Positions 1-8,407 of a stretch of 64,000 bases of DNA are shown here, piece by piece. The DNA is from Chlamydiota bacterium (lineage in GTDB: Bacteria > Chlamydiota > Chlamydiia > Chlamydiales > Rhabdochlamydiaceae). Positions within the stretch are counted from its first letter, which is position 1; each line of letters opens with the position of its first letter. A model generated the notes under the pieces. It saw nothing but the letters and a program-made list of their open reading frames with translations. It searched no databases and was not told the origin of the DNA. Position numbers and translations under genes: made by a program. Location: contig JAKEHU010000026.1 of assembly GCA_022614855.1 (NCBI GenBank), forward strand, positions 1 through 64,000. The letters are read 5' to 3'.

Positions 1-191
1 AAACAGTTCAAATAGAATTAGGAGAAGATCGACTTGCAAAAAGAGGTGGCATCCATTTGGGATTTGGCTCAAAAATCGATATGGAAGTCTTTCCAGGATC
101 AAGCGAAACAGATAAATACATACGAAGAAAAAATAGAGCTGATTATATTTGGAATTTAGCAAAGGAACTATATGAAAAATTTCCTAAGTAA
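1..191 (+). CDS. plsB: C-terminal end of a probable plant-type glycerol-3-phosphate acyltransferase (partial)
   Basis: An open frame enters from the left edge (codons start at base 3) and ends with TAA at 189-191, giving about 62 residues. They contain GEDRL, then GGIHLG, then a basic helical end (YIWNLAKELYEKF). From memory this spacing resembles the tail of plant plastid and chlamydial soluble glycerol-3-phosphate acyltransferases (GE.RL...G..L...I...), the enzyme that makes lysophosphatidic acid in phospholipid synthesis. In C. trachomatis plsB lies beside the insulinase-family gene ptr, as here. The frame overlaps the start of the next gene by 20 bases, which suggests translational coupling. 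The catalytic domain is outside the window, so the name rests on a short tail plus neighbourhood. Confidence 0.5.
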   Translation, partial: TVQIELGEDRLAKRGGIHLGFGSKIDMEVFPGSSETDKYIRRKNRADYIWNLAKELYEKFPK

Positions 192-3060
192 AATATCTTT
201 CTTTCTTCTCATGCCTCTTCTTGCTTTTTCGGCAGGGTATGAGGAAATTAAAGATGAAAATACACTGAAAATTTTAAATCCTACTTTCGCAAAGAGAAAA
301 ACGGCCAAGCTTCGCCTTACAAATGGTTTGGAAGCCTATCTCATTTCCGATCCAGAAACAAAACAATCAGGAGCAGCTCTCAGTGTAGAAGTTGGATCTT
401 GGCATGATCCAGAAAAATATCCCGGCATGGCCCATTTTCTAGAACACATGCTATTCATGGGAACTAAGGCCTATCCTCAAGAAAATGAATATTGGAATTA
501 CATTGCTGATAATAGCGGGAATGTAAACGCTTTTACCTCTGCAGATCGAACCGTATACATTTTTTCAGTAAGTAATGAAGGTTTTTTAGGGGCATTGGAC
601 CGGTTTTCTCATTTTTTCATCGATCCTCTTTTCCTTCCCTCTTGCATCAATAGAGAACTCCTTGCAGTAGATCAAGAACATGCCAAAAATATAGAGAATG
701 ACGCGTGGCGAGAATGGATGGTCTTTAAAGAAATGGGAAACCCTCTTCACCCCAATGTTAAGTTTTCTACTGGAAATGCAAAAACATTAGGAGGAATTCC
801 ACAAAAAGAGATGATCAATTGGTATAAAAACCAGTACAGCGCTGATCGAATGCACCTTGTTGTCCTTTCTACTCTACCTATCGAGAATTTAATTGAATCG
901 ACTGTACAAAGTTTTTCACCTGTCCCAAATGCATACACCACTTCTTCTCTAATAAAAGAAGCTTTAACCTCTTCTAAGCAACAGGGACATTTTCTCTACA
1001 TCAACCCCATTCAAAATTGCAAAACTCTGGCCTTTATGTGGGAAATTCCCGCTCCTTTGGCAATAAACCAAGAAAAAATGGCCCCTGAAATTACCCAATA
1101 TGTCTTGAGTCGAAAAACAGAAAACAGTTTGGAAGCGCAGTTAAAAAGAGAAAATGTAGCCGAATCTGTGAAAATCGTTTTTGATAAACTTGCAAAAGGA
1201 TACGGTCTGTTTTCTATTGAGATCAATTTAACCGAAGCTGGTCTTTCCAAAGTAGATCTCGTCACAGATCGGGTATTTCAAACCATTGCCGGATTAAAAG
1301 AACAGGGAATTTCAAGTGATCTCTTTAGGGAAATGAAAAAAATTTATGAAATAGAATACCAATATCAATCACGAGATAACGCTTTTATCTACTGCCAAAA
1401 ACATGCCTGGAGAATGGCTGAAGAGCCTTTATCCACCTACCCTCAAAAGACCCTCATACCAACTGAGTATGATCCCAATGAAATTCAAGAATTCCTCAAC
1501 CTTCTGCAACCGCAAACCTGTTTATATACAGTCAAAGCCCCAAAAGAAAAAATGAGTGGAATTCAATTAGACAAAAAAGAGCAGTGGATGGGAGTTGAAT
1601 ATACCATAAAACCAATCGTGAAAGAAAGGCTCCTTGCTTTAGAAAACATCTCTTCCCATCCCAAAATTGGACTTCCCTCCTCCAATCCCTATATTCCTAC
1701 AAATTTAAAATTAGTACATGGAGCAAGCGAAAAGAAAATCTCCACAGATCTTCTTTTTGATGATGAATTTGCAAAAATCTATTTCTCTCCAGACACAAAA
1801 TACCAAGTACCTCAAACCGCAGTCTTTTTCAATTTTAAAACCCCTTTTCTCGACGGTTCTCCTAAATCCAAAGCTCTTGCTGATTTATTATTAAAAAATC
1901 TAAACGATAAATTATCGCCTGTTATTTCACTTGCATCGTCCGCAGGATTTGATGTGGAATATTTTCAAAATGATCTGAATTTCACTTTAATCGCAAGCGG
2001 ATACAGCGAAACGCTTCCCAACCTTTTGAAAGATCTCTTAAAAAATTGCAAAAACCTTAAACCATCGAAAGAGAAATTTAAAAATTACAAAGAGGCCCTC
2101 TCTCGAAATTATCAGAATAATGCAAAAAAACTCGCTCTGCAACAATCTATGGAACTCATGCAAAGCTTGCTTTTCGACACAAGGCCGCACAGTTTGGAAA
2201 AGGATCAAGAGCTAGAGACGATCAGTTATCGCGAATATCTCGACTTTGCAAACCAATTTTTGCAAACCGCCTATGTTGAAGGGCTCATTTACGGAAATAT
2301 CACTCAAAATGAGAGTGCAAAATTGTGGAATGAACTGAAGAGCCTTCTCAAATATCAACCTTATCCCGCCTTGTCGCAAAAAAACAGACATATTCTCTCT
2401 CTCTCTTCTAAACATGGACCTCACATGATTGTCAGACAAACCCCAATGCAAGGGAATTCTGCTCTCTTACTTCTCCAGCAAGGTTCTTATTCTCCTGAAG
2501 CTAAAGGCATACAGAGAATCCTATCCACTGCTTTAAAGGAAGAATTTTTTAATACCTTAAGGACAAAGCAGCAAACAGCCTACATCGCAAAGTCATGGGA
2601 TATGGAAGAAGAAAGACAACTCATGCAATTTTTTGCTGTGCAATCCAATAGCCACCATCCATCTGAGTTAATCCCAAGATTTGAGCTTCTTTTAGAAAAT
2701 TATGTGAAAGATTTTTCTGAAAAAATTTCTGAAGAGCGGTTTGAACAAATCCGAAGTAGTGTGATCAAAGATTTAGAAATGGCTCCAGAAAATCTCTTTA
2801 GGCAGGGAATGCAACTATTTTCTTTTGCTTTTGATTATCAAGGAGATTTTTCTCATTTGGATAAAGAGGTTGAAGCTTTGAAAAAGCTACAATATGATCA
2901 ATTTGCAAAAACATCCAAGGAATTTCTCTCGAGGGAAAATACAAAGCGCCTTGCTATATTGATAGAAGGTGCTTCCTCTGAAAAAAAACCATTCCGATAT
3001 GCAATTACTTCGCAAGAAAATCTTGATGAAATTGGAGATTACATCAGTTATAAAGAATAG
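172..3060 (+). CDS. ptr: Insulinase-family (M16, pitrilysin-type) zinc protease, exported
   Basis: This is a 962-residue M16 metalloprotease, the length of E. coli pitrilysin. Residues 1-20 are a signal peptide (basic start, hydrophobic core, then FSA-G), so it should act in the periplasm. The inverted zinc motif HFLEH is at residues 88-92. The third ligand is probably Glu169, 77 residues after His92 as in the pitrilysin/insulysin family. The second, non-catalytic half has the usual weak similarity and includes a substrate-positioning stretch near RTKQQTAYIAKS. The family degrades peptides in a closed chamber. The start overlaps the end of the upstream acyltransferase frame by 20 bases, as expected for an operon. 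The pairing with plsB matches the Chlamydia order ptr-plsB, from memory. It is followed by a palindromic element. Confidence 0.9.
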   Translation: MKNFLSKISFFLLMPLLAFSAGYEEIKDENTLKILNPTFAKRKTAKLRLTNGLEAYLISDPETKQSGAALSVEVGSWHDPEKYPGMAHFLEHMLFMGTKAYPQENEYWNYIADNSGNVNAFTSADRTVYIFSVSNEGFLGALDRFSHFFIDPLFLPSCINRELLAVDQEHAKNIENDAWREWMVFKEMGNPLHPNVKFSTGNAKTLGGIPQKEMINWYKNQYSADRMHLVVLSTLPIENLIESTVQSFSPVPNAYTTSSLIKEALTSSKQQGHFLYINPIQNCKTLAFMWEIPAPLAINQEKMAPEITQYVLSRKTENSLEAQLKRENVAESVKIVFDKLAKGYGLFSIEINLTEAGLSKVDLVTDRVFQTIAGLKEQGISSDLFREMKKIYEIEYQYQSRDNAFIYCQKHAWRMAEEPLSTYPQKTLIPTEYDPNEIQEFLNLLQPQTCLYTVKAPKEKMSGIQLDKKEQWMGVEYTIKPIVKERLLALENISSHPKIGLPSSNPYIPTNLKLVHGASEKKISTDLLFDDEFAKIYFSPDTKYQVPQTAVFFNFKTPFLDGSPKSKALADLLLKNLNDKLSPVISLASSAGFDVEYFQNDLNFTLIASGYSETLPNLLKDLLKNCKNLKPSKEKFKNYKEALSRNYQNNAKKLALQQSMELMQSLLFDTRPHSLEKDQELETISYREYLDFANQFLQTAYVEGLIYGNITQNESAKLWNELKSLLKYQPYPALSQKNRHILSLSSKHGPHMIVRQTPMQGNSALLLLQQGSYSPEAKGIQRILSTALKEEFFNTLRTKQQTAYIAKSWDMEEERQLMQFFAVQSNSHHPSELIPRFELLLENYVKDFSEKISEERFEQIRSSVIKDLEMAPENLFRQGMQLFSFAFDYQGDFSHLDKEVEALKKLQYDQFAKTSKEFLSRENTKRLAILIEGASSEKKPFRYAITSQENLDEIGDYISYKE

Positions 3061-3080
3061 ACCTTGATAAGAGGTCTACT

Positions 3081-3242
3081 GAACCTATCTTATTATTCAA
3101 AAGCCATGCTTTTTGAGTCTTTTTCCACATCTTTTAATGCCGTTTTTTGGCCTACTTATTCAAGTATGTCCTGCAAAATGGCATTAAAATCTGTGAAAAA
3201 ATCCTTCAAAAATCAAAATTTTTCGAATAATGAGACAGGTTC
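3081..3242. repeat. Palindromic element A1 (162 bp, hairpin-forming)
   Basis: The ends are inverted copies, starting GAACCTATCTTATTATTCAA on the left and closing with the complement (TTCGAATAATGAGACAGGTTC) on the right. Further in, AATGCC...GGCATT at 3137-3183 flanks the centre GGCCTACTTATTCAAGTATG. The whole unit can fold into one long hairpin. Its middle matches element A2 (6074-6238) in the opposite orientation, but the outer arms differ while staying complementary. It ends 4 bases before the GTG start of the next gene. A 60-codon ORF inside it is not a gene. Confidence 0.8.
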
Positions 3243-3245
3243 CTA

Positions 3246-3956
3246 GTGAGAAAAAAAATTTTTCGATTTGCTCCACTCATTATCATCGTTTCTTTGATGT
3301 TGATTTTCTACCTGTTTAATATCCATCACCTCTTTTCTTTAGAAACGATTAAAAAAGAGCATCTGGCACTAAAACAATTTGCTCAAGACTATTTTGCTTT
3401 CTCTTCTTTTATTTTTGTGGTCACATATGTCGTATCTGTTTGTCTAATTATTCCTGATTCAACAATTCTTACCCTGATTGGAGGACTCATTTTTCCCCTT
3501 CCCCTTGCTATTTTATTTACAGCTGTGGGTGAAACGATCGGAGCCTATCTTTTTTTTCTCGCTATTCAAACTGCACTTGGAAAAGAGTTAATGAAAAGGG
3601 AAAAAACTTTTTTAACTACCTTAAGAAAAAACTTCCTTGCTAACGCGCCTAACTATCTTCTCTTCTTGAGATTTTCTCATCTTCTTCCCTTTTGGATGAC
3701 AAATCTAGCTGCTGCCTATTTTTCCATCTCTTCATGGACCTTTCTTTGGACTACTTTCATCGGCGTTCTTCCACTCACCTATTTCTTGTCCGAAACAGGT
3801 CACCAACTTTCAAAAATCTTTGCCGCTGGAGAAGCAATTACCTGGAAAACGATTTTAACTCCTCAAATAAAAATCGGCCTCTTTCTCATCGGACTTTGTG
3901 CGCTTATCCCAATCCTGATAAAAATATGGAAAAAAAGAAAAACTGGCAAATCATAA
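3246..3956 (+). CDS. TVP38/TMEM64 (VTT-domain, DedA-like) membrane protein, first of two
   Basis: This is a 236-residue integral membrane protein with about five hydrophobic segments. The VTT-domain signature is present: a re-entrant region with a G-G-x-I-F-P element (LIGGLIFPLP) followed by GETIGAYLFFLA, and an R-F-x-x-x-L-P-F motif (LRFSHLLPFW). Relatives of this family are linked to membrane lipid scrambling and homeostasis. It starts with GTG just after palindromic element A1, with no good Shine-Dalgarno other than the element's AGG, and its last 31 bases overlap the next gene, a paralogue. Together with the downstream CDP-alcohol phosphatidyltransferase this points to a membrane-lipid operon. 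The substrate is unknown. Confidence 0.8.
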   Translation: MRKKIFRFAPLIIIVSLMLIFYLFNIHHLFSLETIKKEHLALKQFAQDYFAFSSFIFVVTYVVSVCLIIPDSTILTLIGGLIFPLPLAILFTAVGETIGAYLFFLAIQTALGKELMKREKTFLTTLRKNFLANAPNYLLFLRFSHLLPFWMTNLAAAYFSISSWTFLWTTFIGVLPLTYFLSETGHQLSKIFAAGEAITWKTILTPQIKIGLFLIGLCALIPILIKIWKKRKTGKS

Positions 3957-4651
3957 GATCTTTCATACCGGTTGCCATCATTGTATTTTTGATGGCTCTG
4001 ATTTATTTTTTAGGACTTCATAAATATTTTTATTTAGAGACGATCAAATTGAAATATATGGATCTTCGAAATTTTGTCTCGCAAAACCCATTCACTTCTC
4101 CTTTAATTTTTATTGGGGTATATATCCTCATCACCGCACTTTCCATTCCAGTAGCTTTAATCCTAAGTTTAATCGGAGGATTTCTCTTTTACCAACCTTG
4201 GAGTACTTTGTACGTAGTCTTAGGAGGAACGGTAGGTGCAACCCTACTTTTTCTTGCAGCAAGAACTTCACTTAAGAGTTTTCTTCACGAAAAAACCAAG
4301 AAAAAACATAGCAGATGGCTATCTAAAATCGAAGAAGGGTTTGCAGAAAATGGAGCAAATTATCTGCTGTTTTTACGCCTAGTGCCTCTTCTCCCCTTTT
4401 GGCTTGTCAATCTTGCCCCAGCATTTTTAAACGTGTCGATTTTTACCTACATTTGGACAACATTCATTGGAATCATTCCTGGATCTTTTGTTTACACGCA
4501 AGCAGGAAGGGGCTTAGGTGCTATTTTAGAAAAAGGAGATGGTTTTTCTCTCGACGTCATTTTTAATACTCAACTGGTCATTGCCCTTGTTTGTTTGGCC
4601 ATCTTTTCCCTACTCCCCATCTTTATTAAAAAGTGGATGAAAAAGAAATGA
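3926..4651 (+). CDS. TVP38/TMEM64 (VTT-domain) membrane protein, second of two
   Basis: This is a 241-residue paralogue of the preceding gene, with the same layout: an N-terminal transmembrane helix, LSLIGGFLFYQPW, GTVGATLLFLAA, and LRLVPLLPFWLVNLAPA. The frame stays open upstream to 3692, but that extension lies inside the previous gene and has no membrane character. ATG 3926 is chosen because it gives an N-terminus (MEKKKNWQIIRSFIPVAI) that aligns with the sister protein's basic start and first helix. It overlaps the previous gene by 31 bases and the next by 4 (ATGA), so the three are probably co-translated. A tandem duplication is the simplest origin. The precise role is unknown. Confidence 0.78.
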   Translation: MEKKKNWQIIRSFIPVAIIVFLMALIYFLGLHKYFYLETIKLKYMDLRNFVSQNPFTSPLIFIGVYILITALSIPVALILSLIGGFLFYQPWSTLYVVLGGTVGATLLFLAARTSLKSFLHEKTKKKHSRWLSKIEEGFAENGANYLLFLRLVPLLPFWLVNLAPAFLNVSIFTYIWTTFIGIIPGSFVYTQAGRGLGAILEKGDGFSLDVIFNTQLVIALVCLAIFSLLPIFIKKWMKKK

Positions 4652-5241
4652 TCGATTCTAAGTTACGAGAAATTTATCAAAAACATTGTATTGATCCCTT
4701 ATTAAAATTCAGTTGGATAGAACGCATTCCACCAAATAAAATAACTTTTACTGCGCTTTTTTTTGGCCTTTCTTCTGCCATTTCAATCTGTTTGCAATAT
4801 CCTTTTTTAGCCCTTTTTTTCTTAATTCTATCTGGTTTCTTCGATATCTTGGATGGATCTGTAGCAAGATACCTTAACAGAGCTACTTCCAAGGGGGCCG
4901 TTCTTGATATTACCTTTGATCGAATTGTAGAAAGCTCGATCATTCTATCTCTTTACTTTGTCGAGCCAAATACAAGGGCATTGCCATGTCTCTTCATGCT
5001 AACGAGCATACTCATCTGCATTACTACTTTTCTTGTCGTAGGAATTTTCGCACATAATCAAAGCCAAAAAAGCTTTCATTATAGCCCAGGCCTCATGGAA
5101 AGATCAGAAGCTTTTATCTTTTTTTCAGCAATGATCATTTTTCCCAATCTTTTTTATTTTCTAGCCCTTCTCTTTACAGCTCTTGTTTTCATTACTTCCT
5201 TCATTCACATCCAACAATTTTTGTCCTCTTCTTCTTGCTAA
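4648..5241 (+). CDS. CDP-alcohol phosphatidyltransferase family protein
   Basis: This is a 197-residue membrane enzyme with the complete family signature, DG-x2-AR-x8-G-x3-D-x3-D, seen as DGSVAR...KGAVLDITFD near residues 69-91. These residues bind metal and the CDP-linked donor when a phosphatidyl group is moved to an alcohol acceptor. About five further hydrophobic helices follow. ATG 4648 overlaps the previous stop as ATGA. A GTG at 4633 would add five residues. The acceptor (glycerol phosphate, inositol, serine or another) cannot be read from the sequence. The position behind two VTT-domain proteins supports a role in phospholipid synthesis or remodelling. The gene ends before a CACAGAG hairpin shared with the convergent yebC. 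Confidence 0.85.
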   Translation: MIDSKLREIYQKHCIDPLLKFSWIERIPPNKITFTALFFGLSSAISICLQYPFLALFFLILSGFFDILDGSVARYLNRATSKGAVLDITFDRIVESSIILSLYFVEPNTRALPCLFMLTSILICITTFLVVGIFAHNQSQKSFHYSPGLMERSEAFIFFSAMIIFPNLFYFLALLFTALVFITSFIHIQQFLSSSSC

Positions 5242-5261
5242 TTAATCTTATTAACTGGTTT

Positions 5262-5343
5262 TCTCTGTGTCCTCTGTGATCTCTGTGGTAATTATTATCC
5301 AATCTTCGAATATAGAGAATTTTAACCACAGAGATCACAGAGA
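5262..5343. repeat. CACAGAG inverted repeat, possible bidirectional terminator
   Basis: Bases 5272-5289 (CTCTGTGATCTCTGTGGT) and 5325-5342 are exact inverted copies, 18 bp each, around a 35-base loop. Another CTCTGTG unit extends the left arm. The hairpin fills the gap between two convergent genes. Related CACAGAG sequence occurs at 14611-14640 and 44177-44193. Termination is an inference from the position. Confidence 0.7.
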
Positions 5344-5358
5344 CCTAAACGTGCAGGA

Positions 5359-6075
5359 TTATAGTTTCATATTGTGATAAACTACATCGATATCATCTAT
5401 TCCTTCTAGCCATTCTATCAATTCCAAATTTGCTTTTGTATTCTCTTCATTGCATTCAATCCAGGTTTTGGGAATCATCTCTAAACTCTCTTCTTCAATT
5501 TTAACAGATAAATTCTCCAGTCTTTCCTTCACTTGATAGAGCTCTTCGGGCACCGTAATAATGAGATAAAAATCCTCTTGCTGCTGGAAATCCTCTGCAC
5601 CGCTTTCTGATGCAGCAAGAAAAAGTTCGTCTTCGATTGCATTTTTTCTTGCAACTTGAATGATCCCCTTCCTATCGAAATTAAAGGTCACAGCACCAGG
5701 GGCTGCAATCGTGCCCCCCTTTTTGTTTATCGCAATGCGGATATCCGAAGCAGTGCGATTCTTATTATCTGTCAACCCCTCTGCAATGATCCCAACCCCT
5801 CCATACCCATATAACTCATACACGACGGGTTCAAAATTAGCTTGACTCGCATTCGCTGCTTTTTTGATATTCTTTTCAATATTTTCATTGGGAAGATTTG
5901 CTGCCTTTGCTTTTTGCAAAACCATGCGCAGCTTAGAATTCATCTTAGGATCGGGGCCTCCTTGTTTCACCGCATTGATGATCTCTTTCATCAATCTAGA
6001 AAAAAGTTTTCCCTTTGCTGCATCTGCTCGACTTTTGCGATGTTTGATATTTGCCCACTTGCTATGACCTGCCAT
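5359..6075 (-). CDS. yebC: YebC/PmpR-family (TACO1-like) transcription/translation regulator
   Basis: This is a 238-residue protein that begins with the invariant MAGHSKWANIKHRKSRADAAKGK and contains the family core (LRMVLQKAKAANLPNENIEKNIKKA; YELYGYGGVGIIAEGLTDNKNRT). YebC proteins are cytosolic DNA-binding regulators. Some family members, like mitochondrial TACO1, help ribosomes through proline-rich stretches. The length is normal. From memory C. trachomatis has yebC next to an acetyltransferase and prfB, and that order is kept here with two acetyltransferases. The start codon abuts the terminal repeat of palindromic element A2, so any promoter or ribosome-binding site must lie within or beyond that element. 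Confidence 0.93.
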   Translation of the reverse strand: MAGHSKWANIKHRKSRADAAKGKLFSRLMKEIINAVKQGGPDPKMNSKLRMVLQKAKAANLPNENIEKNIKKAANASQANFEPVVYELYGYGGVGIIAEGLTDNKNRTASDIRIAINKKGGTIAAPGAVTFNFDRKGIIQVARKNAIEDELFLAASESGAEDFQQQEDFYLIITVPEELYQVKERLENLSVKIEEESLEMIPKTWIECNEENTKANLELIEWLEGIDDIDVVYHNMKL

Positions 6076-6238
6076 GAACCTATCCGCAAATTTTAAAACT
6101 TTGATTTTTGTAAAATTTTTCTTTCAGATTTTCATGCCACTTTGAAGGGCATACTTGTATAAGTAGGCCAAAAAATGGCATGAAAATATGACAAAAAAGA
6201 TACGAAAAGCAAGTTTTAAAATTTGCGGATAGGTTCAT
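6074..6238. repeat. Palindromic element A2 (165 bp) with 28-bp perfect terminal inverted repeats
   Basis: The left end, 6074-6101, starts ATGAACCTATCCGCAAATTT. It is the exact inverse of 6211-6238. Inside, ATGCC...GGCAT flanks a centre that, read on the minus strand, matches element A1 over about 90 bp. The arms differ from A1 but remain complementary to each other. The element sits directly against the yebC start codon and 12 bp from the end of the GNAT gene, so it occupies the whole spacer. Confidence 0.85.
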
Positions 6239-6250
6239 AAGACACACTCT

Positions 6251-6742
6251 TTAAGTTAAAGAAAGTTCCATGAAAATTTTACCCACATATTTTCCTTGAT
6301 CCTTGATGAAGTGGTCTTGTTTTCCAAACTCTTTAAATCCAAGCCGCTGATACAGACGTATCGCAGGGTTTTTTTCATAAACTTCCAAATGCAACAGTTC
6401 AATTTTAAACTTTTCTTTTGCAAGTTTCATCAAATCTTTGATAAGAGCTGTCCCAATGCCTTTATTTCTATATTTCTCATCCACGATAATCGAAATAAGA
6501 CATTGATGAGCAAATTTCTTAAATGGTTGAAGATTCAGTACTGCCATTCCACAAGGAATTTTATTCCACACTGCAGTGAGACCTGCACCATATTTCGTAT
6601 ATCCAAGCCAAATTCTCACCGTATCATCTACTTCTTTGAGATCATACATTGGAAAATATTGCAACACATCCGGTTGCAAAAACCATTTTGTCAAATATTC
6701 GCTATCCTCGATAGCTGTCAGCCTGATATTTAACTCCTTCAT
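6251..6742 (-). CDS. GNAT-family N-acetyltransferase (RimI/RimJ-like)
   Basis: This is a 163-residue acetyltransferase. The acetyl-CoA motif is RNKGIGTAL at residues 92-100, followed by a helix and the C-terminal LYQRLGFKEFGK. It is a paralogue of the next upstream gene: both share an N-terminal I.YT or IRLT start, a W-hydrophobic-P-x-V/I-L block followed by -FPM, a V/I-R-W/V-W/I-G block, and PCG. The gene starts by a 4-base overlap (ATGA) with that sister, so they are co-translated behind prfB. C. trachomatis has a single acetyltransferase between yebC and prfB, from memory, so duplication in this lineage is likely. The substrate is unknown. A ribosomal or release-factor target is plausible from context only. 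Confidence 0.82.
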   Translation of the reverse strand: MKELNIRLTAIEDSEYLTKWFLQPDVLQYFPMYDLKEVDDTVRIWLGYTKYGAGLTAVWNKIPCGMAVLNLQPFKKFAHQCLISIIVDEKYRNKGIGTALIKDLMKLAKEKFKIELLHLEVYEKNPAIRLYQRLGFKEFGKQDHFIKDQGKYVGKIFMELSLT

Positions 6743-7242
6743 TTTAAATAGCTCTCCATTAAGATGCGCGCTTTGTATGTTCCATCCTTTTCTTTGACAT
6801 ACTTCTCTTGCCTTGCAAATTGGTGAAAATCAAATTTTTTTAACAACCCAATGAAAGGATTTCCTTCAAATAATTCCGTATGCATCAGTTCGAGATGAAA
6901 ATAATTTTTTGCTAAATGTTTCAAATTCTTAAGAAGTGATGTACCAATTCCTTTTCTGACTAATTTCGGATCTACAATCAGTTTAAAAAAACAGTGGTGG
7001 CGAATTTTTCGATATGGCATCAAAAAAAGTGTTCCGATTCCACAGGGTTTTCCCTCAATAATCGCCGTAATGCTAGAACTAAACCTACTGAAACCAATCC
7101 AGACGCGAATGGCATCTTCTACCTCTTTTTCATCAGACATGGGAAACCAATCTAAGATACCAGGTGTCATTAACCATTCTCTTAGATGATCGGTATCATA
7201 AAGATTTGTATAGCGAATATCAAAACCGGGAATCCCTGCCAT
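6739..7242 (-). CDS. GNAT-family N-acetyltransferase, paralogue of the preceding gene
   Basis: This is a 167-residue GNAT enzyme with the acetyl-CoA loop VRKGIGTSL at residues 95-103 and the closing element LLKKFDFHQFARQEKYVKEKDGTYKARILM. Its start codon shares one base with the prfB stop (TAATG), and its end overlaps the sister gene by 4 bases. The three genes therefore form one tightly coupled minus-strand unit. Both acetyltransferases keep the segment DWFPM/QYFPM and an internal PCG, which suggests related substrates. No substrate can be assigned from the sequence. Confidence 0.82.
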   Translation of the reverse strand: MAGIPGFDIRYTNLYDTDHLREWLMTPGILDWFPMSDEKEVEDAIRVWIGFSRFSSSITAIIEGKPCGIGTLFLMPYRKIRHHCFFKLIVDPKLVRKGIGTSLLKNLKHLAKNYFHLELMHTELFEGNPFIGLLKKFDFHQFARQEKYVKEKDGTYKARILMESYLK

Positions 7243-8340
7243 TAACCCCCAAACTCCTTTAAGTATGCATAAATAAATCCATCTAAATCCCCATCCATCA
7301 CAGCTTGAATGTTTCCCATCTCATATTTTGTTCGCGCATCTTTAACAAGGGTGTAGGGCTGGAAAACATAACTTCGTATTTGACTTCCCCAAGCAATTTC
7401 CCTCTTTTCTCCTCCAATTTCTTCCATCTTACTTTTGAGAGCCATGTACTCTCTTTCATAAAGCTTTGCTTTAAGAAGTTTTAAACAAGTTTCTTTATTT
7501 TGAAGCTGGCTGCGCTCGCTTTGACAAGAGACAACAATCCCGGTTGGTAAATGGGTGATCCGAACCGCCGAATCCGTTTTATTGACATGTTGTCCTCCCG
7601 CACCAGATGCTCGATAGGTATCGATTCTGATTTCTTCAGAACGAATTTCAACTTGAATGTCTTCGCCTATTTCTGGAACAACGTCGACGGAGGCAAAACT
7701 AGTATGACGCTTAGCATTGCTATCAAATGGGGAAATGCGAACGAGGCGATGAACTCCCTTTTCAGCCTTGCAAAAACCATAAGCAAAGGGACCCGAAATT
7801 TTCAGTGTAATGCTCTTAATTCCCGCAACTTCTCCATCTACTGTATCTAAAGTTTCTATCTTCCATCCCTTTCTTCCTGCCCATCTTTGATACATGCGAG
7901 AAAGCATTAAGGCCCAATCACAGGCTTCCGTTCCTCCTGCTCCGGCATTGATGCTGAAGTAACAATCTTTCTGATCTAATTCTCCCGAAAGCATTTTTCG
8001 CACTTCAAGCTCTTCTAAAAGTTTTTCCACTTTTGAAAGCTCTTGCAGGAGTTCTTGAAAAAATTCTGGTTCTTTTTCTACATCGACTTCAGGAAGAAGA
8101 GTTTTTACATTGTCGAAGCGTTCACTCAATTCTTTATAGGGCACAACCCAATTTTTTAATTGATTTGCTTCTTCAATGACTTTTTCGGCTTTAGATGGAT
8201 CGCTCCAAAAAGTTACCTCCCCCATTGCTTGGGAAAGTTCATTTAAACGGGTCTGCTTAGTACCCAGGTCAAAGATACCTCCACATGTGAAGGATACGCT
8301 TTTCCAAATCTTTCATTTTTTCTTCAACTTGTCCATTCAT
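7242..8340 (-). CDS. prfB: Peptide chain release factor 2, with programmed +1 frameshift
   Basis: RF2 recognises UAA and UGA and releases the finished peptide. The main frame (7242-8225) has the anticodon-like SPF tripeptide (residues 165-167 of that part) and the catalytic GGQ (210-212). An in-frame upstream piece begins at ATG 8340 (MNGQVEEKMKDLEKRILHMW...). After 23 codons it meets CTT TGA C at 8274-8268, with the frameshift-stimulating AGGTAT just before. A +1 shift joins both parts into 365 residues, the length of E. coli RF2. This is the classical autoregulation: low RF2 lets the ribosome shift at the UGA. The gene heads a unit with two acetyltransferases. Confidence 0.96.
8268..8282 (-). 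promoter_or_regulatory. prfB programmed +1 frameshift site
   Basis: On the minus strand the site reads GGAGGTATCTTTGAC: an internal Shine-Dalgarno-like GGAGG, then the slippery CTT, an in-frame TGA stop and a following C. This is almost identical to the well-known E. coli prfB site. Skipping one T puts the ribosome into the long downstream frame. Confidence 0.95.
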
Positions 8341-8407
8341 TGCTTCACCTATTTTCAATGGGACATTATAGCTAATTTTCCTAATCCTGACAACATTGTA
8401 AAAAAAA

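Noticed and set aside
3064-3246. 60-codon open frame between the protease and the first VTT gene
   Set aside because: It lies entirely within palindromic element A1, has no ribosome-binding site and no protein-like pattern.
3692-3925. N-terminal extension of the second VTT-domain protein
   Set aside because: The extension overlaps the first VTT gene in another frame and is hydrophilic without family similarity. ATG 3926 gives the expected N-terminus.
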